A DNA stretch of 64,000 bases, taken from NCBI GenBank assembly GCA_963738345.1, contig CAVTWI010000002.1, positions 4,402,001-4,466,000 on the forward strand, in the 5' to 3' direction. The notes beneath the pieces are model-generated. The model was given only the letters and a program-made list of their open reading frames with translations, was not told the origin of the DNA and did not search any database. This DNA comes from Bog-159 sp963738345. GTDB taxonomy: Bacteria; Acidobacteriota; Terriglobia; Bryobacterales; Bryobacteraceae. Made by a program: the position numbers and the translations under genes. Shown one piece after another: positions 10,067 to 19,700 of the stretch (position 1 is the first letter of the stretch; each line of letters begins with the position of its first letter).

Positions 10067-10161
10067 TGGCGGAAGCTAGTGGGAGTCGAACCCACCCACG
10101 ATACTAAGTACCGCACGGCGGGTTTGAAGCCCGCGCCCAGCACCGGCCAAGATTAGCTCCC
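10067..10161 (-). tRNA. selC: tRNA-Sec (anticodon UCA)
   Basis: The 95-base molecule, CCA end included, begins GGGAGCTA, which pairs with TAGCTTCC over eight base pairs (one G-U), the long acceptor stem of selenocysteine tRNA. The anticodon arm GCGGG-CTTCAAA-CCCGC has a seven-base loop with TCA as anticodon, which reads UGA. A long variable arm precedes the T arm GTGGG-TTCGACT-CCCAC, and the encoded end is G-CCA. Eight-pair acceptor, UCA anticodon and long variable arm together are diagnostic. The organism should therefore make selenoproteins through SelA/SelB/SelD, none of which is in the window. No gene in the window shows an in-frame UGA with clear continuing homology. Confidence 0.95.
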
Positions 10162-10167
10162 GTAACG

Positions 10168-10197
10168 ATTGTACAAGTTTAGCGGCGAGCATGACAT
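10168..10197 (-). promoter_or_regulatory. selC promoter starting transcription at the tRNA 5' base
   Basis: On the minus strand TACAAT (10173-10168) is a good -10 box, with ATGTCA (10197-10192, four of six matches) 18 bases upstream. Transcription would start about seven bases downstream, near 10161, the first base of the mature tRNA, so little or no 5' leader would be removed. A near-palindrome TGACATCTGTCA overlaps the -35 box and could be a regulator site. This is read from hexamer matches only. Confidence 0.55.
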
Positions 10198-10277
10198 CTG
10201 TCACATCCAAAGAATGACATTCTCCACTGGTTGCGCGCGGGCAGGGCGGCCACAATGTGGATGGAGGGTAATTCCAA

Positions 10278-11004
10278 ATGTCAGTTGCTGAGTTGCGCGG
10301 CGTAACCAAACGGTACGGAGCGATCGAAGCATTACGGGGAGTCGATTTGAACATCGAACGCGGAGAATTGGTGGCTCTTCTGGGACCAAACGGGGCGGGC
10401 AAGACCACGGCGGTGCGAATCCTGTTGGGATTGGCGAAGTCCCAGTTCGGGGACTTCGTCGGTCTTCGGACAACCGCCGGCCAGCCAGGCGGCGAAACTA
10501 CGGCGGGGCGCCTTGCTGCAGGTCGCCAAAGTTCCCGAAACGCTGAAGGTGCGCGAGCACATCGAGCTATTCTCCAGCTACTATCCGAAGCCGCTGCCGC
10601 TGCCGGAAAGCATTGCGGTGGCGGGTCTGGGAGGGCTTGAAAACCGGCTCTTCGGGCAACTGTCCGGCGGGCAGCAGCAGCGCGTACTGTTTGCGCTGGC
10701 CATCTGCGGGAATCCGGATCTGCTGTTTCTGGACGAACCCACGGTGGGGCTCGACGTGGAAACGCGCCGCGCCTTATGGGCACGGATCCGCGCTTTCGTG
10801 GCGCGTGGCGGCAGCGTCCTGCTAACGACGCACTATCTGGACGAAGCCGATGCGCTGGCGAACCGCGTGGCGGTAATCAACCAGGGCCGTATCATCGCCG
10901 AGGGGACTCCCGCGGAGATCAAAGCGCGCACCTCGCAGACAGGGCTCGAAGATGCGTTCCTGGAATTGGTGAAAGAGAATCCGATGCAGGAGGTGAGCAT
11001 ATGA
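10278..11004 (+). pseudogene. ABC transporter ATP-binding protein, one frameshift
   Basis: The ATPase half of an ABC-2 exporter. The first frame has the Walker A motif GPNGAGKTTA; the second frame (from about 10441) has the signature LSGGQQQR, Walker B LLFLDEP and the H-loop TTHYLDEADAL, so all catalytic parts exist but in two frames. Removing T10440 joins GLAK to PSSGTSSVFGQ and restores the full domain of about 242 residues. GGAGGG precedes the ATG at 10278. The gene overlaps the permease by four bases (ATGA). As written only a 120-residue product with no signature motif would be made. The break lies in a perfect inverted repeat, described separately. Confidence 0.88.
10435..10458. repeat. 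perfect 9-bp inverted repeat at the ABC ATPase frameshift
   Basis: CGAAGTCCC (10435-10443) and GGGACTTCG (10450-10458) are perfectly complementary around a six-base loop AGTTCG. The T at 10440 is the base whose removal repairs the reading frame; without it the A at 10453 has no partner. The extra base thus looks copied from the opposite arm. Confidence 0.75.
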
Positions 11005-11762
11005 ACCGCGTTTATTGGTTGGAAGCTAAGAGTGAGTTTCTGAAGCTGCTTCGGATGAAGGTCTATTCGCTTTCGACGGTGCTGTTCCCGTTGATGTTCT
11101 ATTGCTTCTTCGGCTTGGCCATGGGCCGCACGCAGCAGACGGGCGCCACGATGCCGATGGCTCGCTATCTGCTAGCCACCTACGGAGCGTTCGCGGTGGT
11201 GGGCGCGACCCTATATTCTTTCGGCATCGGCATAGCGGTCGAGCGCGGTCTCGGTTGGCTGCAAGTAAAGCGCGCAAGCCCCATGCCGCCCGCGGCTTAC
11301 TTCATTGCGAAAGGCGCGGTGGCATTAACGTTTGGCGCGATCGTGGTGGCGCTGCTGTTCACTCTCGGAATGGTGTTTGGCGATGTGCGCATGCCTGTCG
11401 GCCAGTGGCTCACCCTGGGCGGCACGCTGGTGGCCGGCGCCATTCCGTTCTGCGCACTGGGGCTCGCCATCGGCAACTTCGCCGGACCAAACTCGGCCCC
11501 GGCAACGGTGAATATGATCTACATGCCGCTGGCTTTCCTGGCGGGCCTTTGGATTCCGATCGAGTTCCTGCCCGCGAGTTTGCGGCACATTGCGCCGTTC
11601 CTGCCCACTTATCATTTCGCGCAGATCGCGCTCAGCGCGCTGCATGCTCCCACGCAAGGTACAATCATGGGACACGTGGCGGATCTCGTGGCGTTTACCA
11701 TGGTGTTTGCGGGCCTTGCGTGGCTCGGAAATTCGCGTGAGACGGAGAAAGTTTACGGCTAG
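11001..11762 (+). CDS. ABC-2 type transporter permease
   Basis: A 253-residue integral membrane protein with about six helices (for example LSTVLFPLMFYCFFGLAMG, TFGAIVVALLFTLGMVFG and IYMPLAFLAGLWIPIEFLP). The motif MPLAFLAGLWIPIEFLP before a PTYHFAQIAL segment is typical of ABC-2 permeases that export drugs or lipids. It pairs with the ATPase just upstream (ATGA overlap) and runs into the kinase gene downstream. The substrate cannot be told from sequence. Because the ATPase is frameshifted, the transporter may be inactive in this isolate unless the frameshift is an artefact. Confidence 0.87.
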   Translation: MNRVYWLEAKSEFLKLLRMKVYSLSTVLFPLMFYCFFGLAMGRTQQTGATMPMARYLLATYGAFAVVGATLYSFGIGIAVERGLGWLQVKRASPMPPAAYFIAKGAVALTFGAIVVALLFTLGMVFGDVRMPVGQWLTLGGTLVAGAIPFCALGLAIGNFAGPNSAPATVNMIYMPLAFLAGLWIPIEFLPASLRHIAPFLPTYHFAQIALSALHAPTQGTIMGHVADLVAFTMVFAGLAWLGNSRETEKVYG

Positions 11763-12822
11763 AACACTACGGCCACTGCCGAAGGATCAGGACTGGACGC
11801 CATACGCCTGGCTCATTTACCTGCTCTACTACGCGCTGTGGCCGTTCTTCTTTTCGACACCATTGTGGGAGCGTGCTCTCACTGTAACGATTACCTTGGT
11901 GGCGCTGCCGCTGTACTTCTTGGGCTATTGGCTGAGGGACCGGCGGATCCTTTGGGTAGTGGGCGGATTCGTGGCGCTGGGCATGGCGCTGATCCCGCAC
12001 AACTATGCCGCGTCGGTCTTTTTCGTTTACGGCGCCAGTTTCCTGGGGAAGGTCTTCGATCCGGCGCCGGCGTACCGCTATCTGGCTGGCATTCTGGCGC
12101 TGGCGGGGTTACAGGCGGCGGTGATGCGCCTGCCTCCGTATGCCTGGATTCCGACGCTGGTGTTCACCGCGCTGGTGGGTTCCGTGATCATCCAGCAATA
12201 TCAGAAGAAACGTCTGACCGAGAAACTGCTGGTGGCGCAGGAAGAGGTGCAGCATCTGGCCACGGTGGCGGAGCGCGAACGGATCGGGCGCGACTTGCAT
12301 GATCTGTTGGGTCATACGCTGTCGGTGATCGTGCTGAAATCGGAACTGGCATCGAGGTTGGCCGAGAGCGATTGGCAGCGGGCGGTGGCGGAGATCCGGG
12401 ATGTGGAACGGATTTCGCGCGAGGCACTGGCGGAGGTGCGTAGCGCGGTGCAGGGCTACCGTTCGGGCGGGATTGATCGTGAAGTGGCGGAGGCTCGGGC
12501 AACGCTCGAAAGCGCGGGCATCTGGATGGAAGCATCCGTCGAACCGCCGCCGCTATCCCCCGCACAGGAGCGGGTCTTTGCCATGGCTTTGCGGGAGGCT
12601 GTGACCAATGTGGTGCGGCATGCCCAGGCTACCGTCTGCCATTTGAGTTTGCGGCAAAGCGGCCGCTGGTGTGAACTGGAGGTGGCTGATAACGGGCGCG
12701 GCGGTGTTGCGGCCGAAGGCAACGGACTGAGCGGCATGCGCGAGCGCGTGGAAGCGCTGGGCGGCGAGTTAGAGCGGCACGGCGCGGCCGGCACGCTGCT
12801 GCGGATTCGGGTGCCGGTGTGA
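11737..12822 (+). CDS. DesK-family sensor histidine kinase
   Basis: A 361-residue kinase with four to five membrane helices in the first 145 residues, then a coiled coil (KLLVAQEEVQHLATVAERER), the dimerisation box ERIGRDLHDLLGHTLSV with the phosphorylated H188, and a HATPase_c domain (EAVTNVVRHA, ADNGRG, GNGLSGMRERVEALGG). This arrangement is the DesK/LiaS family, which sense membrane state and often control an adjacent ABC exporter. I use the GTG at 11737, which overlaps the permease by 26 bases; no ATG is suitably placed. The stop overlaps the regulator's GTG by four bases. Confidence 0.88.
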   Translation: MRRRKFTARTLRPLPKDQDWTPYAWLIYLLYYALWPFFFSTPLWERALTVTITLVALPLYFLGYWLRDRRILWVVGGFVALGMALIPHNYAASVFFVYGASFLGKVFDPAPAYRYLAGILALAGLQAAVMRLPPYAWIPTLVFTALVGSVIIQQYQKKRLTEKLLVAQEEVQHLATVAERERIGRDLHDLLGHTLSVIVLKSELASRLAESDWQRAVAEIRDVERISREALAEVRSAVQGYRSGGIDREVAEARATLESAGIWMEASVEPPPLSPAQERVFAMALREAVTNVVRHAQATVCHLSLRQSGRWCELEVADNGRGGVAAEGNGLSGMRERVEALGGELERHGAAGTLLRIRVPV

Positions 12823-13424
12823 GTATCCGGGTGGTGATCGCCGAAGACCAGGCCATGGTGCGTGGAGCGCTGGCGGCACTGCTGGCTCTGGATAACGGCA
12901 TCACGGTGGCGGGCCAGGCGCAGAATGGCAGCGAGGCGCTCGAAATGGTGCTGGATCTGATGCCCGACGTATTGCTCACTGATATCGAAATGCCGGAACT
13001 TACTGGGCTCGAATTGGCGGTCGAGATCAAGCGGCGCAAACTGCCCGTGCGTGTGGCGATCCTGACTACGTTCGCACGCTCAGGATATCTGCGGCGGGCG
13101 CTCGATGCGGGGGTTTCGGGCTATTTGTTGAAGGATGCGCCATCGGCGGTGCTGGCGGATGCCATCCGGCGGATCAAGGTGGGAGTGCGGGTGATCGATC
13201 CGGCGCTGGCAGCCGAGGCTTGGACCGAAGCCGATCCGCTGACTGACCGCGAACGGCAAGTGCTGCGCTACGCGGGCGAAGGCGCCACAGGCGGCGAAAT
13301 CGCGGCACGATTGAACCTGTCGGAGGGAACGGTGCGGAATTATTTGTCGGAGGCAATCGGCAAGTTGGGCGCTACCAACCGCACCGAAGCCGCCCGGATT
13401 GCACGGCAGAAAGGCTGGCTGTAA
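12819..13424 (+). CDS. NarL/DesR-family response regulator
   Basis: A 201-residue regulator with a receiver domain (phosphoacceptor D55 in DVLLTDIEMPE, acidic pair ED at residues 9-10, KDAP near 105) and a LuxR-type DNA-binding domain (LTDRERQVLRYAGEGATGGEIA, LNLSEGTVRNYLSEAIGKLGA). It is the partner of the kinase it overlaps by four bases. By analogy with DesR and LiaR it probably controls the exporter operon. The gene is followed directly by a bidirectional hairpin. Confidence 0.92.
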   Translation: MSIRVVIAEDQAMVRGALAALLALDNGITVAGQAQNGSEALEMVLDLMPDVLLTDIEMPELTGLELAVEIKRRKLPVRVAILTTFARSGYLRRALDAGVSGYLLKDAPSAVLADAIRRIKVGVRVIDPALAAEAWTEADPLTDRERQVLRYAGEGATGGEIAARLNLSEGTVRNYLSEAIGKLGATNRTEAARIARQKGWL

Positions 13425-13441
13425 CCCCGATTCAATCGGGG
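13425..13441. terminator. hairpin between convergent genes
   Basis: CCCCGA-TTCAA-TCGGGG forms a six-base-pair stem (eight if the loop closes) with a five-base loop and fills the whole gap between the stop codons of the DesR-like gene and the NtrC-like gene. It lacks a U-run, so termination on either strand is plausible but not certain. Confidence 0.55.
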
Positions 13442-13443
13442 CG

Positions 13444-14800
13444 TCAAGGCTGACGCATGGCGCGCAAGTCGATGCCAAGCTGCTGGCACTTCTTATACAG
13501 GTGACTGCGCTCTAGGCCGAGCGCTTTGGCTGTGTCGGTCATGCGCTGATGGCGCTTCAACTCCGCCAGAATCACCTCGCGTTCATAGGCTTCGCTACGC
13601 GCGGCCAGGGTTCCGCCGCCTGCGGGAACGGCGGCGGATGTGGCGGTGTGCGGCAAGGCCAGCCTTACCGCGGCTAAATCCACTTCGCCATCGGCCAAGA
13701 GCAGCAGGCGCTCCACCACATTGCGCAACTCGCGTACATTGCCGGGCCAGGCGTAGCGGCTCAACTCGGCGATGGCTGGGGCGGCAAACGGCTTGGGCTT
13801 CCAGCCGTTGATCTCGGAAACCTGGCGCGCGAAATGGTCTACCAGCGCGGGGATATCTTCCTGGCGCTCGCGCAAAGGCGGCAGAGCCAGCGGAAAAACG
13901 TAGATGCGGTGGTAGAGATCCTGGCGGAAGACGCCGCGCTCCACCATCTCGTCGAGGTTGCGATGCGTGGCCACCACCACGCGCACGTCCACCGGAATGG
14001 AGCGGTCTCCCCCGATACGTTCCACTTGCTTTTCTTCGAGGACGCGCAGCAGCTTGGCTTGCATGACGGCGGGCATGTCGCCGATTTCATCCAGAAACAG
14101 CGTGCCGTGGTGGGCCTGCTCAAACTTGCCGAGGTGCCGCGCGTCGGCGCCGGTGAAGGAACCTTTCTCATGGCCGAACAATTCGGATTCGATCAGTTCG
14201 GCCGGCACGGCGGCGCAGTTCAGACGTAACGAAGGGCCCGTCGCGGCGGGGACTGCGGTCGTGCAGGGCGCGGGCGATCAGTTCTTTGCCGGTTCCGGTT
14301 TCGCCCAGGATGCAGACGCGGGTCTCGCTCGCGGCGACGCGATCCACTTGGGCCATTACACGGCGCATGGCTTCGCCCGCGTGCACGATTTCGTGCTTGC
14401 CCACACGCTGGCGCAACTGGCGGTTCTCGTCTTCCAAGCGGCGCATGCGCAGCACGTTGTCGATGGTGAGCAGCAGTTTGTCGGTGGAGAGCGGCTTTTC
14501 GAGGAAATCGATCGCGCCCAGGCGGGTAGCGCGCACGGCCATTTCTATGTTCGCTTGGCCCGAGATCATGACCACTGGAACGGGCACGCCCTGCGCTTTC
14601 AGGTCTTCAAGCAGCGAGAGGCCGTCTTTGCCGGGCATGACGACGTCCGACAGCATTACGTCGAAGCGCTCGGTCTTGATCAGTTCCAGGGCGCGGGCGG
14701 CGTTGTCGCAAACCGTGGCTTGATGTCCGGCGAGGCGGAAGGCGCGGGAAAGGGATGCCAGGGTATTGGCATCGTCGTCGACTATAAGAAGATGGGCCAA
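13444..14800 (-). pseudogene. NtrC-family sigma-54 response regulator, one frameshift
   Basis: The first part (14800 down to about 14215) has a receiver domain (DVMLSDVVMPGKDG) and the start of the AAA domain with Walker A GETGTGKE. After a one-base insertion near 14213 the second frame continues ESELFGHEKGSFTGA (the GAFTGA sigma-54 contact loop, here GSFTGA), Walker B LFLDEIGDM, the R finger region and a C-terminal Fis-type helix-turn-helix (TDTAKALGLERSHLYKKC). Together they make a full regulator of about 450 residues. Removing one T between GTTACG and CTGAAC restores FVT-LNCAAVPAEL. As written the product is a receiver with a cut AAA domain. Its sensor kinase is not adjacent. Confidence 0.9.
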
Positions 14801-14822
14801 TCTCTAATGTAAACCGGCGGAG

Positions 14823-15800
14823 CTAACGGAAGCGGACCTTCACATCGGGCTTGTTTTCCAGGTGCACGGTGTCGATGAAGCGGACGCGGGCCGGGGTATG
14901 GGTCATGACGATGGATTGGGTGCGGGTCCCGTCGCCGAAGAAGCGGACACCTTTCAGGAGGTTGCCGTCGGTGACGCCGGAGGCGGCGAAGACGATACTG
15001 CGTCCAGGGGCGAGTTCGGAGGTGGAATAGATCTTGGCGGTATCGCGGATGCCCATGGCCTGCATGCGTTCTTTTTGGGCATCGTCTTTGACCACCAAGC
15101 GTCCCAGGATTTCGCCATTGAGGCAGCGGAGGGCCGCGGCGGTGAGTACGCCTTCGGGCGCGCCGCCGGATCCCATGACGGCATGTACGCCGGTGCCGGA
15201 GACCGCGGCGGCGATGCCTGCGGAAAGGTCGCCATCGCCGATGAGGCGGATGCGTGCGCCGGCCTCGCGGATATCGGCGATTAGTTGCTGGTGGCGGGGA
15301 CGGTCGAGGACCACGACGACCAAGTCGTCCACGCCGCGCTGCAGACGGCGGGCGATGGACTTGAGATTATGTTTGACGGGCGCTTCCAGATCGACCGCGC
15401 CTTTGGCCGCAGGGCCGACCACGATCTTTTCCATATAGCAATCTGGGGCGTGCAACAGGCCGCCGCGTTCGGAAGCGGCCAGGACAGTGATCGCGCCGCC
15501 AGCGCCGGTGGAGCACAAGTTGGTGCCCTCCAGCGGATCGACGGCAATGTCGACTGAAAGGGCGCCGGGTTGGTCTTTACTTGAACCGACCTTTTCGCCG
15601 ATGAAGAGCATGGGCGCGGCATCGCGTTCGCCCTCGCCGATGACGATGGTGCCGTCGATGGCGATGGTATCGAGGCACTGGCGCATGGATTCTACGGCGG
15701 CGCGGTCGGCGGTATCGCCGTCTCCCATACCCATGGTGCGCGCCGACGCAATCGCGGCGTCTTCGACTACGCGCAGGACTTCCAGAGAGAGGTCGAACAT
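14823..15800 (-). CDS. glpX: class II fructose-1,6-bisphosphatase
   Basis: A 325-residue enzyme that removes the 1-phosphate from fructose-1,6-bisphosphate in gluconeogenesis. GlpX marks are TMGMGDGDTADRAAVESMR near the start, the metal-binding IGEGERD, VDPLEGTNLCSTG with its acidic pair, and VMGSGGAPEGVLTAAALRC. The length fits the family. The gene stands alone on the minus strand with its start only 15 bases from that of the divergent dehydrogenase, so the two share a very short control region. Confidence 0.95.
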   Translation of the reverse strand: MFDLSLEVLRVVEDAAIASARTMGMGDGDTADRAAVESMRQCLDTIAIDGTIVIGEGERDAAPMLFIGEKVGSSKDQPGALSVDIAVDPLEGTNLCSTGAGGAITVLAASERGGLLHAPDCYMEKIVVGPAAKGAVDLEAPVKHNLKSIARRLQRGVDDLVVVVLDRPRHQQLIADIREAGARIRLIGDGDLSAGIAAAVSGTGVHAVMGSGGAPEGVLTAAALRCLNGEILGRLVVKDDAQKERMQAMGIRDTAKIYSTSELAPGRSIVFAASGVTDGNLLKGVRFFGDGTRTQSIVMTHTPARVRFIDTVHLENKPDVKVRFR

Positions 15801-15815
15801 GGTAGCTTTCTCCTC

Positions 15816-16745
15816 ATGGACGATAGCACAGTTTTAGTGTTGGCAGATCCCACGGACCCGCTTCTGGGGATGCTGGAGGCGCTGCCCGAGGGAACCGGTA
15901 TAGCGGCGGGGAATCGCGTGGAGGCGTTCGCGCAGGCGGCGCCCGAAGCGGACGTGATTTTGAATTGGACGGGCAAACGGGAACTGTTGCGCGAGGTGTG
16001 GAGGATGGCGCCGCGGGTGCGGTGGATTCATTCGCGCTCCGCCGGGCTGGACGAATTATTATTTCCGGAACTGGCGGATAGCGCGGTAGTGTTGACCAAT
16101 GCCCGCGGGGTGTTCAGCGAAATTCTGGGGGAATTCGCAATCGCGGCGGTGCTGTTCTTCGCCAAAGGATTGCGGCGCATGGTGCGGAGCCAGCAGGCGG
16201 GCGTCTGGGACCAATTCGATACCGTCGAGGTGGCGGGGCAGACCATGGGCGTGATCGGTTTGGGGGATATCGGGAAGGCAGCGGCGCGTCGCGCGGAGGC
16301 TATGGGAATGAAGGTACTTGGGCTTGGCCGCAAGGACGGGGCGGATCGGAAGGGCGAATTGCTGGCGACCTCCGATTATGTGGTGTTGAGTACGCCGTTG
16401 ACGCCCGAGACGCGCGGGATTATTGGCGCGGCTGAGTTGCGCCTGATGAAGCCAGGGGCTGTGCTGATCAACGTGGGCCGCGGGCCGCTGGTCGATGAAG
16501 CAGCGCTGATCGCGGCACTGAGCGCGAGGACCATCGGGGGTGCGGCGCTCGACGTGTTCGAGAATGAGCCACTGCTGGCCGGACATGCTTTCTATGCGCT
16601 GGATAATGTGCTGCTGTCGCCGCATTCGGCCGATCATACGCCCGACTGGCAGCAGCGGACGATGCGGCTTTTTTTGGAAAACTTCGAGCGCTATCGGAAG
16701 GGGGAGGAGTTGCGAAACGTAGTAGATAAGCGGCGGGGATACTAA
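15816..16745 (+). CDS. D-isomer-specific 2-hydroxyacid dehydrogenase
   Basis: A 309-residue NAD(P)-dependent oxidoreductase that interconverts a 2-oxoacid and a D-2-hydroxyacid. The Rossmann motif is GVIGLGDIGKAAARRAEAMG (near residue 145); family residues follow in LINVGRGPLVDEAAL (the substrate arginine), DVFENEPL (the glutamate) and LLSPHSADHTP (the catalytic histidine). The substrate cannot be read from the sequence; glyoxylate/hydroxypyruvate-type enzymes look similar. It is divergent from glpX. Confidence 0.9.
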   Translation: MDDSTVLVLADPTDPLLGMLEALPEGTGIAAGNRVEAFAQAAPEADVILNWTGKRELLREVWRMAPRVRWIHSRSAGLDELLFPELADSAVVLTNARGVFSEILGEFAIAAVLFFAKGLRRMVRSQQAGVWDQFDTVEVAGQTMGVIGLGDIGKAAARRAEAMGMKVLGLGRKDGADRKGELLATSDYVVLSTPLTPETRGIIGAAELRLMKPGAVLINVGRGPLVDEAALIAALSARTIGGAALDVFENEPLLAGHAFYALDNVLLSPHSADHTPDWQQRTMRLFLENFERYRKGEELRNVVDKRRGY

Positions 16746-16766
16746 CGGAATCGCGAAGTTACGGAT

Positions 16767-19700
16767 ATGATAGGTAAACAGATCGGGGGAAGGATTCAAC
16801 ACACGGTGAAGGTCGACATTAGTGACGGCGGCGCGCCGGACTTCCGAGCTTTGTTCGATGCCATCCCGGGGCTGTACATGGTGGTGCTGCCGAACGATCC
16901 GGTATTCACTATCGTCTTTGCTAACCAGGCCTATGCGCAGGCCACCTTAATCGATGCCGGGGCGATCGTAGGCCGTTCGCTGTTCGACGTCTTTCCGGAT
17001 AACCCGGACGATCCGCACGCCTCGGGGGAAAGCAACCTACGGGCATCGTTTCGCGAGGTTCTGGCCACGAAGGCAAGGCATACGATGCCGGTCCAAAAGT
17101 ACGATATCCGGCGGCCGGAGACGGAGGGCGGCGGATTCCAAGAACGTTATTGGAGTCCGGTCAATACGCCTTTGCTGGGCAGCGACGGGGAGGTGCAGTT
17201 CATTATCCATCGGGTCGAGGATGTGACCGAACAGGTGCGCCTGCGGGCGATGGAGGGGGAATTATTCCTGCGGGGGCGCCAACTGGCCGAATCGCAGCGC
17301 TTGATGCGGGAGCGGCGGGAGATCGAAGAAAAGCTGCGGGCGAGTGAGGCGCGCTACAGCCTGGCATTTGCGCAGGCGCCCATCGGCATGGTGCTGTTGA
17401 CGCCGGATGGCCGGATCCTCGAAGTAAACCAGGCTTATGTGGATATGCTGGGGTACACGATTGAGGAGTTGTCGTCGCGGGATTCCTCGGTATTTACGCA
17501 CCCCGATGACATTGCGGTGACGAAGGAATTCTTCGCTTCCCTGCAGGCGGGCCCGCATAATACCGGCAGTATCGAGAAGCGCTATTTTCGCAAGGACGGG
17601 GCGCTGCTGTGGGCTAAAGCTTCGGCCACCATGCAGCGTCACGAAGATGGAACGCCGGCGCAGGTGATCGCGATTGTGGAGGACATTACGGCGCGCAAGA
17701 GCGCCGAGATACGGTATCAGTTTCTGGCCGAGAGTATTCCGCAGATGGTTTGGACGGCCACGCCGGACGGGATGCTGGATTACGTCAATGGCCAGGGAAC
17801 GGCGTACTTCGGAGTGCTCCGAGAGTCGCTATTGGGAACGGGATGGTTGGAGTGGGTGCATCCGGAGGATCGGGAGCAAGCTACTGAGCGGTGGCGGGAG
17901 TCCCTGCAAACCGGGACACCGTACGAGACGGCGTTCCGGCTCAAGCGCGGTAGCGATGGCAGTTGGCGTTTTCACCTGGCGCGGGCGCTACCGCTGCGAG
18001 TTGAAGACGGCAGCGTCGCGCAATGGTTCGGCACATGCACCGATATCGAAGACCAGCGACAGGCAGACGCTAAGCTGCACCAGCAATGGCAGACCTTTGA
18101 CACAGCCCTGTCGCATACGCCGGACTTCACTTACACCTTCGATCTGGAGGGACGTTTCACGTATGTGAATCGAGCGCTGTTGTCACTGTGGCAGAAGTCG
18201 CTCGAAGATGCGCTGGGCAAGAACTTCTTCGATCTGGAGTATCCCACGGAATTGGCGGCCAGGCTGCAATCACAGATCCAGCAGGTGATCGAGACGAAGC
18301 AACCGGTGCGGGACCAGACGCCTTTCACGAGTCCCACGGGCGAGACCGGATATTACGACTACATCTTCGTGCCGGTGGTGGATTCAAAAGGCCGGGTGCG
18401 GGCGGTGGCGGGTTCGACGCGCGACATCACCGACCAGAACCGGGCGGCGCGGCAGATCGAAGAGGACCGGCGGCGATGGCGCGACCTGTTGGTGCAGACG
18501 CCGGCGGCGATCGCGGTTCTACGCGGTCCGGAGCATACGTTTGAATGGGTGAATCCGGATTACGAAAAGCTGGTGGGCCGCTCCGCGGAGAGTTTGATTG
18601 GGAAAACGGTGAGGGAGGCAGTGCCCGAGGTCGAGGGGCAGGTTTACGTCGATTTGCTGAACCAGGTATTTCGTACGGGAGAGCCTTTCGTGGGGCGCGA
18701 GACACCGATACAATTGGCGCAATCCGACGGACCTCTGCGGGATATGTATCTGAATTTCGTATACTTGCCGACACGCGACGCGAACGGGGAGATCGACGGT
18801 CTCTTCGCCCACATTACGGACGTGACTGGAATGGTGGCGGCGCGCAAGCGGGTGGAAGAAAGCGAGACGCAGTTCCGCACCCTGGCAGAGACGATTCCGC
18901 ATCTCGCTTGGATGGCGGACGAGCGGGGCAACCGTTTCTGGTTCAACCGGCGCTGGTACGACTATACGGGGCTTACGTGGGAAGAGGCGAAGGACGGTGG
19001 GTGGCAGAAAGTTCACGATCCGGCGGTGTTGCCCGAGGTACTGAAACAGTGGCGCGAAGCGCTGTCGGGAGAACCGTTCCAGATGGTATACCCGCTGCGG
19101 GGAGCGGACGGTTCGTTTCGATCGTTCCTGACCCGCATGGAGCCGATCAAGGACGGGGCGGGACGAGTGGTGCGTTGGTTCGGCACCAACACGGACATTA
19201 CGGAGCAGCGCAGGACCGAAGAGGAACTGCGGCGAATGAACCGGGAGTTGGAGGAGTTCGCATATGTGGCGAGCCACGATCTGCAGGAGCCTCTTCGGAT
19301 GGTGAACATCTATACGCAGCAGATCCTAAGGACGGTGGGAGCGGGCAACGAGAAGTTAAGCCAGTATGCGGGGTTTGTGCAGCAGGGCGTGAGCCGCATG
19401 GAGGCGCTGATCCACGATCTGCTGACTTTCTCGCGTACGGTACAGAGCGACGAAACGGCGCCGGGCCGCGCGGATCTACAGGCGGCTTACGAGGATGCAC
19501 TCACGGTTCTGAAAGACCGAATTGAAGAAACCGGCGCCGCGATCAAGGCCGGACCGCTGCCGATGGTGCGAGGAGACACGGCGCAGATGGGGCAAGTATT
19601 TCAGAACGTTCTTTCGAATGCGCTCAAGTACCGGAAGGCCGGCGTGGCGCCGGAGATTGAGTTGACGGCAGCACGGTGCGGCGAACACTGGCGCATATCG

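Noticed and set aside
10430..10470. Programmed ribosomal frameshift in the ABC ATPase gene
   Set aside because: No slippery heptamer lies at the right distance before the hairpin, and the extra T is explained better by a quasipalindrome mutation or a sequence error.
13958..14812. Forward-strand ORF of 284 codons opposite the NtrC-like gene
   Set aside because: It is the antisense of a well-recognised gene, has no family features and shows the repetitive residue use typical of GC-rich shadow frames.
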